Shown: positions 10,837-20,610 of the stretch, piece by piece
Numbering within the stretch: the first letter of the stretch is position 1
Layout: each line of letters opens with the position of its first letter
Assembly: GCA_965240325.2 (NCBI GenBank)
Contig: OZ251238.1
Location: forward strand, 1,240,001 to 1,304,000
DNA from: Rebecca billardiae RCC1528
Taxonomy: Eukaryota > Haptophyta
Direction: 5' to 3'
Length of the DNA: 64,000 nucleotides
Position numbers and translations under genes: made by a program
Notes under the pieces: model-generated
What the model was told of the DNA's origin: nothing
The model's input: the letters and a program-made list of their open reading frames with translations, nothing else
The model's database searches: none

Positions 10837-11688
10837 ATGCCGTCGTCCGCACATTCGTTGGTCTGGGCGGTGCTCGCCTGGAGCGGCCAGCGCCACCTCC
10901 GGGCTGGGCCGACGGAGCGGATTGGGCCACGAGCCGCGCGTATGCGCGTCTTCGTGACGGCCACCGCGGACGGCGACGGTGGCCGGCGGCCACGCCTGCT
11001 CGTGGTCGACGACGACGACCCGCTACGCCACGCTGTCACTTCCTACCTCGAGGGGAGCGGCTTCGACGTGGCGCAGGCGGCGTCGGCGAAGGAGGCGTAC
11101 GACATGATGGTGGAGGATACGCCGGAGCTCGTCGTGCTCGACGTGATGATGCCCGGCACCGACGGCCTCGAGCTGCTGCGCCAGGTGCGCGGGACGGCAC
11201 AGCTCCGCACCCTCCCGGTCGTACTGCTCACCGCGCGCGGCTTCACGCGCGACCGGATCAGCGGGTACGAGGCGGGATGCAACGCGTATATCACCAAACC
11301 GTTCGATGCGGATGAGCTCGTCGCAGTCGTCCGCTCGGCGCTCGCAACCGATGCGCGGTACGCCGCGGCAGCGCAGAGCGTGCACGCGATGCCTGCGGGG
11401 ACGGTGGGCGGCGCGCTCATGACGGCTGGCGCCGCCGGAGGCACGCTGATGGGGGCCGCGCGGCTCGCTGAGCATGAGCCGCCCGCTTGGCTCGACGGGC
11501 TGACGAGCCGAGAGCGCGAGGTCCTCCAGCTCGTGTCGCGGGGGCGCATGAACAAGGAGATCGCGCGTGCCCTCGACATCGGCCCGCGCATGGTCGAGAA
11601 GTACGTCTCCCGGCTGCTCGCCAAGACGGGCACGGCCACGCGCACAGAGCTCGCGCGGCTGGCGGTGGAGAACAGGATCGCGGACTAG
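10837..11688 (+). CDS. REC-LuxR response regulator, bacterial/plastid type
   Basis: A 283-residue protein from ATG 10837. The receiver domain (~53-172) shows the acidic pocket VVDDDD, the phosphate-accepting Asp at ~102 in LDVMMPGTDG, Thr ~132 in VLLTARG and Lys ~154 in ITKPF, so it looks fully active. A LuxR/NarL helix-turn-helix lies at ~221-277 (LTSREREVLQL, NKEIARALDI). This is the layout of cyanobacterial NarL-type regulators and of plastid-encoded Ycf29. The first ~50 residues begin with a hydrophobic run (SLVWAVLAW) followed by an Arg-rich stretch, which could be a plastid-targeting leader; that is inference. No histidine kinase lies nearby. Plausible job: a transcription factor inside the plastid. 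A bacterial contaminant is unlikely, since intron-bearing genes flank it. Confidence 0.85.
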   Translation: MPSSAHSLVWAVLAWSGQRHLRAGPTERIGPRAARMRVFVTATADGDGGRRPRLLVVDDDDPLRHAVTSYLEGSGFDVAQAASAKEAYDMMVEDTPELVVLDVMMPGTDGLELLRQVRGTAQLRTLPVVLLTARGFTRDRISGYEAGCNAYITKPFDADELVAVVRSALATDARYAAAAQSVHAMPAGTVGGALMTAGAAGGTLMGAARLAEHEPPAWLDGLTSREREVLQLVSRGRMNKEIARALDIGPRMVEKYVSRLLAKTGTATRTELARLAVENRIAD

Positions 11689-12041
11689 GGCGCGGGTCGG
11701 GGCGCGCGCACGGCTCGCGCTACGCTGCGGATCGGCCGCGTCGGCGCGCACCCGACGTGCTGTCTACTGCTGCAGCGCAGTGTGAGTAACACGACGGACA
11801 AACTAGCAGTGCGTTCAGCGGCCCGCCGGGCGCGGCGGGACTCGGCTTCGGAGGCAGTCAGCACATGTGCCCAGCTCGCGCCACATGGTGCCGAGCAGCG
11901 CGCGCGATATATTTTTATATATAATAAATGTGATGAATACATCGATGATGTGACATATATGATCGATGATCCGTCCTAGAACGAGGCCCTACGGCTACCA
12001 CGGGGCCTCCGGGCGTCCTCGATTGTCGCAGACGTCACTCG
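11689..12041. other. Short intergenic stretch
   Basis: Holds a short AT-rich patch (11905-11965) between the convergent ends of the response regulator and the UFD1-like gene. Nothing else seen. Confidence 0.5.
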
Positions 12042-12627
12042 TCAGCACGGGTCGAGCTTCCAGCGCCGCTCGCCGGCGGCGCCCGTCCAAGAGGCGGGCT
12101 TGCAGCCCTTGTACGGCCAGCCCTCGAGCCAGGGCGCGCTCCAGCCGCCGAGCAGCCCGTACCGCCCGCCGTAAGACCGCTCCTTCACCGCGGCCGGCCA
12201 GGGGAACGGCTCTGGCGCGGGCATGCCGAGTGCGAACAGCAGCACGCAGCGCACCGCGTGCAGCAGCCACGCGAGCCGCAGCCGCACGAGCTCGTCGGGC
12301 GTCGGGTCGGGGTGCTTGAAGGCGGACCTGTCCTTCGCGCGGACGCCGACCGGCGGGAGCAGCTCGGTGCCACCGAGCCACCGCCCCGCGTTCAGCGCGA
12401 GCCGCTGCAGCCGGCGTGAGACGTACACGGCCACGCGCGCGTCCAGCAGCAGCATGCGCAGCAGCGGCTCACAGCGCACGTCCTCAGCCACCATGCTGCC
12501 GATGGCCTGCAGCGCGCCCAGCCCGTGCTCCTCGTAGTTGTCCACGGTGAGGCGCGCGTCGACGGCGGCCGCCGCGTCGGCGGGCGCCGCGCCCGACCCC
12601 GCGCCCGACTCCTCGCCGTCCGCGTCA

Positions 12628-12668
<41 letters not shown>

Positions 12669-13480
12669 AACCGCGTCCGCGCCGCCGCCCTCGCCCGCCG
12701 CGCGCCGTCGGCGCCTGGCGACCTTGGCATCCTTGGGCGGCGCCCAGTCGGTCATCAGGTCGATGTTGTCGATCCAGACGGCTCGGCCCCGCGACGAGTC
12801 CGCCCGCCGATCGGGGCGCGAGGTGACGCTGATCACGTCCACCTGCGTGCGCGCCGCGGTGTGGGGCGGGCGTGCACGCGCGTCAGCCGTGCGCGCGGCC
12901 GCGCGCGCCGCGCGCGCGCTGCGGCCGCGCGCACCTTGTACACCGTGGGGCCGTCGCGCAGCTCGATGGTGGTGCCGTTCGTCAGCGCGGCGAAGCCCTC
13001 GAGCGTACTGGTGAGCATCGCCTCGAGCTCGGGGTGCTCTGCCAGCTTGGACGAGTGCGCCTGGAAGCGCGCGGTGGCCGCCTTGGGCATGTGCGCGGAC
13101 TGCACGCCCACCGTCTGACCCTCCTCCACGCCGAGCGAGGCGAGGACGAAGGCGGGCGCGCAGATGGTGCCCTCGGGGCAGTGCGAGGGTATCGCCTCCG
13201 TGAAGAATTGCCGCGTCGGGTCGGCGCGGTTGTACACGCGGAAGCCGCGCGGCGGCACGCCGCGCCGCCGGAGCGCCTCGAACGCGGAGCGCGGCACGAT
13301 GATGCGGTCGCCCGCGGCGATGCTCGCGGGGGCGCCGAGCTCGCGAAGGACCGCGGGCTCGAGGAGACGTGCTCTCAGGCTCGTCGAGAGCGCCGGCGCG
13401 CCCCCATCGCGCTCGGCCGCCGCCGCGAAGCCGGCGACGGAGAGGAGACTCGCCGCGACGATTGCGCGCACGCGCGGCAT
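12042..13480 (-). CDS. UFD1-like protein with signal peptide (2 exons)
   Basis: Exons are 13480-12935 and 12842-12042 on the minus strand, giving 448 residues. The 92-bp intron begins GTGCGC and ends GCAG, and joining in phase 0 restores the domain as VYK-VDVISV. Residues ~55-225 match the UFD1 double-psi barrel: AGDRIIVPRSAFEAL, FVLASLGVEEGQTVGVQS, FAALTNGTTIEL, then IDNIDLMTDWAPP. UFD1 works with NPL4 and the p97/CDC48 ATPase in ERAD. Residues 1-22 (MPRVRAIVAASLLSVAGFAA) form a clean signal peptide, which cytosolic UFD1 lacks. This fits the SELMA protein-import machinery of secondary red plastids, which uses relocated ERAD parts; that assignment is inference. An Asp-Ala hexanucleotide repeat lies at 12628-12668. 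The last ~190 residues are of unknown type. Confidence 0.8.
12628..12668. repeat. Coding hexanucleotide repeat (GTCCGC)n
   Basis: About seven tandem copies within exon 2 of the UFD1-like gene encode alternating Asp-Ala on the minus strand, forming an acidic linker between the UFD1 domain and the unknown C-terminal region. Confidence 0.8.
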
Positions 13481-13623
13481 CGTGCCGGCCCTGCAGTGCA
13501 GCTGTGCTGACCCTGTTCGTCGCCTGGGTCGACGACGACGGGGCAGCCGGACCGGATTTTCCTCGACGTTTCTCGACAACAATGGCGTCACCGAGGCACG
13601 TGTAACGAGAAGCGCCCGGCCCG

Positions 13624-14795
13624 ATGCAGCAGTTCGGCCGGTCGCGCGTGACGAACCGGCTGATGCCGGTGGCGAACCGCTCTTCGGAGGAGCGCTGGGT
13701 GCAGCACTGCCAGGACCTCCACGTCAAGAAGCTGCGCGAGATGAAGCCCGTCGTGCGCACGGACTGGGAGGCGGACCTCAAGCAGCCCACGTACGCGCAC
13801 CTCACGCACAACTGGAAGCGGCTGCAGCAAGACGACCAGCGCTTCGAGGCGATCGAGCACGAGAACATGCGGCTCCTCGCGCGCATGTACAAGCTCTCCG
13901 AGCGCGGCGAGGGCGGCCGCTCCGTCCTGTTTGCGCCGGGCGTGAAGCTGAACGCAAACATGGTGCCGATGCTCGACGACAGGCTCGCGCCCTCGCCCAT
14001 GCCGGGCACGGCGACGCTGCCGAGGCGGCGCACGCCGGTGCGGCGGCGGCGTGAGCTCGAGCGGATCACCCACGAGAACCTCGCCCTCGCCCGCCGCCTC
14101 GCCCACCAGCCGCCCGTGTACGAGCGCGCGCAGTTTGAGCAGCACGCCGCGCGCAGCCGCTCCTACCTGCGCCTCATCTCAGACTTCCCGCCGTACAAGC
14201 AGGTGCGCGCCGCGCGCGCGCGAGGGCGGGGGCGCGCGGCGCGGCGGGTCGCGAGGAGGCACGCGCCGCGCGGCCGAGCGCCGCGCCGCCCGCGCGCCGC
14301 GCGCTCATGCCCCCCCGCTGCGCGCGCGCGCCGCGCGCCGCGGTGCGTGCGCGCGCGCAGCCGAGCCTCCGCGATGAGACGGCCCGCGCGCCGCCGCAGC
14401 TCTCGGGCCCGGCAAAGCAGCTGTGGCTCGCGTACACGCCCGCGAAGGGCGACGCGTCGCCGACCGCGCATTCGGACCACGGCGGCGGCGCGGGCGCTGG
14501 TGCCGCCGGGGCGCGCGCCAAGGCGCCGCTGCCACCGATACCGGTGCACGGCAAGGCTGGAGCTGCCCGCCGCTCCGCAGCAGCGCACGGCGAGCATGCC
14601 AGCCGCGGGGCCGTCGGGGCAGCTGGCGCAGCGAGCAGCGAGCCCGCGCCGCCGCACGGCAGCGGCGCGGCGGCGGCGGCAACGGACACGGCGGCCGACA
14701 GCGCGCGCGTGGTGCGTGCGCAGCTCGAGCTCGAGCGTGTCGCGGGCGAGCCGTACCCGCTCGTGCGCATGCAGCTCATGCCGGGCGCGGTGTGA
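13624..14795 (+). CDS. CFAP97/hemingway-family flagellar protein (2 exons)
   Basis: Exons 13624-14202 and 14361-14795 give 337 residues. The 158-bp intron starts GTGCGC and ends GCAG, phase 0, and is extremely rich in GC/CG. The N-terminal ~190 residues match CFAP97 domain proteins: a basic W-containing start, KPVVRTDWEADLKQPTYAHL, KRLQQDDQRFEAIEHENMRL (the conserved coiled coil), then ELERITHENLALARRL and a final YLRLISDFPPYK. CFAP97 relatives are needed for axoneme assembly or motility in cilia and flagella. The C-terminal exon is Ala/Gly/Pro-rich and probably disordered. The start lies 143 bp from the divergent UFD1-like start, so the two genes likely share a promoter region. Confidence 0.8.
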
Positions 14796-15932
14796 GCGGC
14801 GGCGGCGTCGCAGCGCCGTCTCGTCGCCTCGGCGGCGGCGAGCGTCGCTGGCAGCACGTCGATGTGCCGCGCGCGCGGTGTGGCATATCGCATTGCGCAT
14901 CGGGATCGTGCCGCAGTGCTGCGCATCACCACTCATCCGTCATCCCGCACTGATGACGATGCGAATCGGAACGCCCGTGGCCCGCAGGACTCTGTCTGGA
15001 CTGACGCCGGTGACGGCGGTGGGCGCCCAGGCTTCCGCCCGGGTCGCGTCTCGCACCCTCCACTCCAGATCGCATCTGCTGTACGCAGCCTCAGTATGCG
15101 ATTTGATGACATGACGGCATTGATATGACCATGATGCGCCGCGCCATCGACAACAACAATATAATATATATATATATTAATATATTAATATTTAATGCAT
15201 ATATATCATATATCATCGGCGATATTGGCCAGTGATGGGCGACTAGTGGGGTCAGAGCTCCGACCGTTACACTCCCGAGTGACACAATCTCCCGAAATAT
15301 ATATCGAAATATGAAATATCTCCTCGGTTTGTAACTGTTTGCGTCCGTTTAAGTTCGTTTAGGGGCTTTAGGCTGAATTCCAGGGTGTAGAATCCGCCTG
15401 TGCAAATTTCAGACTGCCAAAATGTGATCTAGACGGTGCGATTCTGGTGCAAACAGCGAGATCACCTTGGAGATCGTGTATATCTCCCCTACTAATGTTG
15501 CCGAGATCGCGTCGAGATTGAGGTCGTATATCTCCAGTATGTCGGACATTTTCGCAAAACTTGTCAGCGTGACCCCAGCTCATTTCAGGCGAATATTGAC
15601 ATCCCGAAGTTTGAGAGCCTCATCTCAAGACGACAGGAAGTTGGATTTTGGGCCACGCACCCCCCAGTGGGGCTCTCCGGCTCTGACCCCTCGGCCTCTA
15701 TTGGCTCTAATGGGCGACTACGTGAGTGAGGGGGGGGGGACGACGGCGAGGACTAGGAGCGCTGATCCTGGTGTTTATCAGTGTCTCTGCTGCTCGATCT
15801 GCTGCTACAGCTTGCTGACTCTGACGCCTGCCCGTTGCATGCCACGTCGTTAATATATCATCGATATCGTCAATAATTATATATATATTATTATATAATA
15901 ATATAATGTATATATATAATTATACAGCGCAC

Positions 15933-15992
<60 letters not shown>

Positions 15993-16083
15993 CAGCAGGA
16001 GATGAGTACCCGGTCTGGCGATGCCGAGACCGGAGACGACGACCCGCGTCGTCACGGCGGGCTATACTAGAAACAATCAAGTC
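14796..16083. other. Intergenic region with AT-rich segment
   Basis: No recognised gene. Bases ~15246-15699 are much less GC-rich than the surroundings and are flanked by an imperfect direct repeat (ATTGGCCAGTGATGGGCGACTA near 15224 against ATTGGCTCTAATGGGCGACTA near 15700). Open frames of 71 and 128 codons cross it on opposite strands without recognisable domains. TA microsatellites occur at 15160-15200 and 15939-15991. Confidence 0.45.
15939..15991. repeat. (TA)n microsatellite, 53 bp
   Basis: Uninterrupted TA dinucleotides about 90 bp past the stop of the minus-strand matrixin gene, in its 3' flank. Confidence 0.95.
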
Positions 16084-18144
16084 TTAGTACGAATCACTTC
16101 GCGACGGGCGTAGCTTGCTGGGGACGCGCGGGGACGGCGTGATGCCACCGCCGATGACGGACCTGCCGCCGGCCGCTGCTGCGATGCCTGGCAGAGACGT
16201 TGAGCAGCGCGACAGGGAGGGCACTGGCGATGCCGTTGACGATGACACCGTTGATACCGAGGATGACGACCCTGCCGTTGTGCCCGCCGCAGATGAGTAG
16301 CCGCCATACCCGCGGCCAGTGGCCCGCGGCGACGCCACACGCAGCCACCTCGCCGAAAGCCCGGCGGAGCGCTGACGTCCCGGAGGGAGGGGGGATGGCT
16401 TCGCGGGCAGGCCGCCGCCGTCCCGCGGGCGGGCGTCTGCTTCGCTCTCGCCCGCATGAGCGGGCATCCACCAACCAAGCATGGCGCCCGCCGTGGCGCG
16501 TTGGCGCTCGAGCCAGCCCTGCCAGCCCTTGGCGTGCGCGTCGGCTCCATCCCTGTCGGTGTCCGTGTCGGCACTGCTTCCCAGCTCGACCAAGCTGGCC
16601 TCGTCCGGCTCCACCAACAAGTCCTGCCCAAGCACAGAGGACTGCAGCGCTTGGAAGCGCTGGCGCTGCTGCTCCACCCGCGCGAGGAGAGACTTTGCAC
16701 GCCGCCGCAGAATGCGCGTGAGCAGCGCGACCAGCCCCACGCACAGCGCCAGCGGCAGCGCAAGCAGTGACTTGGCGCGCTCGAGTCCGAGCGGCTGGCG
16801 CGGCCGCGGCACGCAAACGGGCGGGCCCAAGTTGGCCTGCGGGTCGCAGCTGGGGTAGAGTGTGTTGAGCGCATCGAGGTCGTCCTGACCGATGCACGGG
16901 TACGCGGGGAACTGGTGCACCGACGCCATCAGCGGCGGCTCCGAGGGGCTGTCTGCAGCCGCACGCGGCCCCTGATGGCTGCCGACGTGCAGCGCGCCCT
17001 CGAGCGCGCGCGCGCACGCCACGTCCTCGCGGGCGTGCTCAGCGGGCTCGTTGAGCACGAGCGTCGGCGCCTGCGTCGTGTGCCCGACGCCGAGCGCGTG
17101 CCCGATCTCGTGTGCGACCGCCGCCTCAAAGTCGTAGCACCGCACGCACGGCACGATCATCGATTGCCACACGATGGCCGAGCTGAGCAGCACGCAGAGC
17201 GCCACGCACAGCCTCGCGGCGTGCACGCGCGAGAACGCCAGCAGCGCGCGCTCGCTCCACTCGAGCGCCTCGCGCGCGAGCGGCGCCTCGTCGGTCGGCG
17301 CCGCACCGCACGCGCCCACCGCACACCCGCCGCCCCCGACGAGCGCGCGCACGAGCGAGCTGAAGAGCCACATCGCGATGAGCGCCCACGAGAGGCCGAG
17401 GATGACGGTCGCCGTCATCGCCGGGCCTTCTTCGTCGACGAGGCGCCACCTGTTCAGCGGCGCGCACGCGGCGGAGTCGAGGTACCAGCACACATCGCTG
17501 TCGAAGCGGAGAGAGACGCTCTCGAGCCGCACGCCATGCGCCTCGCCCGGGACGAGCGTGCCGTTGGGCCCGGCCGTGGCCATCAGCGTGCGCGCTGGCG
17601 CGTGCGAGAAGCGCTCGACGTGCGCAAACGCGATGGCGTCGACGGGCTCTGCACCCGGCGGGAGGAGATCGCGCGCGCCCTCGGAGAAGGTGGAGATGAG
17701 GAGCTCCGTCGGCTCGCACCCGCGCTCGCCCGCGCACGGCGAGTTGTCGGGGGTGAACTTGAGGTGCGGGTGGTTGAGCGACCACGTCGCCATGGCGCGC
17801 TCGATCGCGCCGACAAGCTGCTCACAGCCGGCGCGCCCCTCGGGGGCAGTCGGGTCGAGGCGATCCCATGCCATCGCATCTTGCTCGGCCCAGAAGCGGG
17901 GGAGCATCTCCTCGCAGAAGAGCGGGTCGATCGCATACGCGATTCCGCCGCCCAAGCCCGCCGTTGAGCCGAAGCGCTCGGCTGCCGGCCAGCGGCGCGC
18001 GGAGGCGAGGATGGAGGCCACCTCGGCCTCGGGGGGGTTGGTTGGATCCGTGAGCAGCGAAAAGCCCGCCGCGAGACGGGGCGCGGCCGCCATCGCGAGC
18101 GCGAGCGCGAGCGGAGCCGCGCGCTCCATGCGCACGGGCGACAT
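16084..18144 (-). CDS. Membrane-inserted matrixin-type zinc metalloprotease
   Basis: A 686-residue protein whose N-terminus (MERAAPLALALAMAAAPRLA) is a signal peptide. Around residue 345 is AVAHEIGHALGVGHT, the complete HExxHxxGxxH zinc site of M10 matrixins. It is followed by a Met-turn-like PPLMASVHQ and the usual last helix DDLDALNTLYP. The N-terminal half of the catalytic domain (IERAMATWSLNHPHLKFTPD...) lies ~150-200 residues earlier. Between the two halves are two predicted membrane helices (ATVILGLSWALIAMWLF and RLCVALCVLLSSAIVW). A third helix follows the domain (LLALPLALCVGLVALL), then a long Ser/Pro-rich tail. No Cys-switch propeptide was seen. The start could be 18144 or 18129; an upstream ATG at 18246 gives a His-Thr repeat leader and is unlikely. 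Confidence 0.8.
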   Translation of the reverse strand: MSPVRMERAAPLALALAMAAAPRLAAGFSLLTDPTNPPEAEVASILASARRWPAAERFGSTAGLGGGIAYAIDPLFCEEMLPRFWAEQDAMAWDRLDPTAPEGRAGCEQLVGAIERAMATWSLNHPHLKFTPDNSPCAGERGCEPTELLISTFSEGARDLLPPGAEPVDAIAFAHVERFSHAPARTLMATAGPNGTLVPGEAHGVRLESVSLRFDSDVCWYLDSAACAPLNRWRLVDEEGPAMTATVILGLSWALIAMWLFSSLVRALVGGGGCAVGACGAAPTDEAPLAREALEWSERALLAFSRVHAARLCVALCVLLSSAIVWQSMIVPCVRCYDFEAAVAHEIGHALGVGHTTQAPTLVLNEPAEHAREDVACARALEGALHVGSHQGPRAAADSPSEPPLMASVHQFPAYPCIGQDDLDALNTLYPSCDPQANLGPPVCVPRPRQPLGLERAKSLLALPLALCVGLVALLTRILRRRAKSLLARVEQQRQRFQALQSSVLGQDLLVEPDEASLVELGSSADTDTDRDGADAHAKGWQGWLERQRATAGAMLGWWMPAHAGESEADARPRDGGGLPAKPSPLPPGRQRSAGLSARWLRVASPRATGRGYGGYSSAAGTTAGSSSSVSTVSSSTASPVPSLSRCSTSLPGIAAAAGGRSVIGGGITPSPRVPSKLRPSRSDSY

Positions 18145-19046
18145 CTCGCTTCCACGTGTGTGTGTGTGTGCGTGTGTGTGTGTGCGAGGAAGGGGTTTGT
18201 GTGAGCTCGGGTTCCTGAGGTTCTCCGGTTCTTCACACGATTTCACTATTTCAGATTCCGCCGCGGCAAGAGGAATATCCCCCTTTGACGAAGTGCCCGG
18301 TGATTAATACGTGAAGCGCACCCATTACGCACCGGCTTGTGACCCGGGAGTAACGCACATGGGAGCAAAGCTACCCCGCACACTTTCAAATGTGAATTGG
18401 GGTAAAGTATTGTATCCACTGCGCCATTACATTATGGTATTGCGATTATCATCTAGCAAGGAATCTGCCCTTTTTCAACGCTCGTGAGCTTGCGATCTCC
18501 CCAAGCGATTGCCCCAAGCGTCAGACGAGCGACCAGTGCTCACCAGTGGTGAGCAGCGGATAGTAGTGACACTACTTTTACGACGTCGGCTCCCGCCGTG
18601 CGCTGGCCGGGCCGTGGGCGCCCGTGCGGGTCGGCGCTCTCGGTCCTGACGCTGGCTGTCTGCCGGCTCAGTCCGAGCCCTTGCGTGCGCAGCGTCATGC
18701 TCGGACCATGGCCCATCGATGCAATCATGCATGCCACCAGCGCCCGCCCGTGGCCGTGCCCGCGGCCCGTGCCGTACCGCAGCGTCCCGGGCGAATCATT
18801 ATATGGCACTGCATGAAGGTGCGGCCGCGGGAGCGCGCAGCACGCTGCTCGTTGCGCCTTGCGGCGTGGAAGTCGGGCCGCTCCCCCGCCGTTCCGAGAG
18901 CGCCCGATTGGGCGACCGGCTGGCCCGGGGCGATTGCTTCCGATCCGTGCAGGCTGACGGGCGCACACCGTCACCGGCTAGACACACCGGCCACAGGTGC
19001 AGCAATTCGCTGCGGCCGTCGACACATCCCGTCTCGTGGGCACGCC
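18145..19046. other. Intergenic region
   Basis: Upstream region of the matrixin gene, with a GTGTGT run at 18157-18185 and a less GC-rich stretch at 18240-18480. The rest is GC-rich with no gene recognised. Confidence 0.5.
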
Positions 19047-20327
19047 TCACAAGTCGTCGTCGTCGTCGGCTCGGCTGCGGTAGTAGAGCTGCTGCCGCTG
19101 CTGATACTGCTGCAGCTGGTAGAACTGCAGACTGTGCGGCGGGGGCTGCCGCTGCTGTGGGTGCGGCTGCAGTCCGTCCGCGCCGCCGCCGGACCGAGCG
19201 ACCGCCGCCGCACTGCTGCTCGGCGTCCCCGGCGCGGGCGCGCTGCTGGCGGCGAATCCGTTCCGCCAGTGCGACACGTGGTGCGCGAGCCCACCGCCTT
19301 TCACACTCGGCTCGAGCGCCGTCGAGGCGGGCGTGTCCACGAACATGGCGCCGATGCTCGGCGCGCTCGACGCGCGCACCACGTGTGGGCGCGCGCCCTC
19401 CTCCGCTGCCGGCGCCGCGGCCGCGGGCAAGGCCGAGGGCGTCATGTAGAGCGCGTGCGCATCGATCGGCGGGCCGGGCCCCACCATGTGCCGAGCGAGC
19501 TCGAGATCCGCGGCCCCCTTGCAGGACGCGTGCGCGTGGCCGCACCGCGGCGGCGTGTCCGACCGCCACCCAGCGCCGAGCGCGGGCGGTGCGGCCGCGG
19601 CCGCGGCCGCGGCCGCGGCCGCACGCCCGGGCTCTGCTGCCGCGCCGGCGGCGTCGTGGTGCGCATGGCGCTCGGCGTCGTGCGCCGCCGGGTGGGCCGG
19701 CCGCGGCTGCTGCGGCTGCTGCCCGTACACCTGCATCAGGAGCGCGTTCGACACCGCCACCTCCTCCTTGAGCCGCAGCTCGACGGCGCGGCGCGCGCCC
19801 AGCTCGGCGCCGTCCGATTCCATGCGCACGCGCGCGCACGCGAGCTCGCGCTCCGCGTCCACGAGCCGGTGGCCCAGGCGGGACATCTCGTCGTGCAGCC
19901 GCCCCACCTCGGTGGCGAGCGCGTCCGAGCGCGCGATCGCCAGCTGCGCCGCCCAGCGCGCGTACGCCACGTGCTGCACGTACTGCCAGTGCAGCCGGCG
20001 CCGGCTGAGCGCGTCGAGAGCGCTCAGCTCGGGCACGCGCCGCGCGAGCTCGGCCTCGGTGAGGTCGAGCGTGTCCGTGCGACGCGCGTCGATCGACTCC
20101 TGCGCCGACTGCGCGGCCACGTCCCACACCGCGCGCTCGAGCGCCTCGTACTCGCCCTCGCGCGGCGCGCGCGTGCCCCACCAGCGGCCGAGGAAGCGAG
20201 CGGCGGCCGCGTTGGCCGGGTGGTGGTAGATGGCGTAGTGCAGGGCCGCGGCGTCGTCGTCTGGCTGCACGACCCGCTGCCGCTTCTGACGGAGGGCCTC
20301 GTCAGGCGCCGCTGGGCGCGACCACAT
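19047..20327 (-). CDS. Hypothetical coiled-coil protein
   Basis: A 426-residue single-exon protein that I do not recognise. Residues ~1-75 contain HYAIYHHPANAAAARFLGRW, reminiscent of but not clearly any known fold. Residues ~100-215 are a heptad-rich helix (ALATEVGRLHDEMSRLGHRL, then LRLKEEVAVSNALLMQVYG). The remainder is Ala-, His- and Gln-rich low complexity ending in a poly-Asp tail. Codon use and the long uninterrupted frame with a plausible ATG at 20325-20327 support coding. A structural or regulatory role is possible but unproved. Confidence 0.55.
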   Translation of the reverse strand: MWSRPAAPDEALRQKRQRVVQPDDDAAALHYAIYHHPANAAAARFLGRWWGTRAPREGEYEALERAVWDVAAQSAQESIDARRTDTLDLTEAELARRVPELSALDALSRRRLHWQYVQHVAYARWAAQLAIARSDALATEVGRLHDEMSRLGHRLVDAERELACARVRMESDGAELGARRAVELRLKEEVAVSNALLMQVYGQQPQQPRPAHPAAHDAERHAHHDAAGAAAEPGRAAAAAAAAAAAPPALGAGWRSDTPPRCGHAHASCKGAADLELARHMVGPGPPIDAHALYMTPSALPAAAAPAAEEGARPHVVRASSAPSIGAMFVDTPASTALEPSVKGGGLAHHVSHWRNGFAASSAPAPGTPSSSAAAVARSGGGADGLQPHPQQRQPPPHSLQFYQLQQYQQRQQLYYRSRADDDDDL

Positions 20328-20523
20328 CGTGACGCCCGGCTGCCGTCGCGGCCCTGCCCCGCGAATCCGAGGCACGTGCCGTCACTGCCGTGCCGAGGCC
20401 GATGACGCCCGACCTGCAGCACTCGTCCGTGTGCGGCAGCGCCGCTGACTCTACAGAGGCCATGTAACGGCGGTAGTAACGCTGTCCACCAGGCACCACC
20501 ACGCGGTAGCGCTTAGCTACAGG

Positions 20524-20610
20524 TACAGTTTACTAAGAATAAGAGACGCACACAGCCCAGGCAGGCGAGAGTTGCCGCCCGCCCACTGTCACCCCCATGA
20601 AGCCGTCACC
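20524..20610. repeat. MITE-like repeat, right-arm copy (copy C)
   Basis: Matches the right arm of the element at 9780-10185: TACAGTTTACTAAGAATAAG, then GAGACGCACACAGC, ending CATGAAGCCGTCACC. No left arm is present here. Confidence 0.8.

Noticed and set aside
12600-12680. A CRISPR-like or regulatory array at the GTCCGC repeat
   Set aside because: It is a simple in-frame hexanucleotide expansion in an exon, without spacers.
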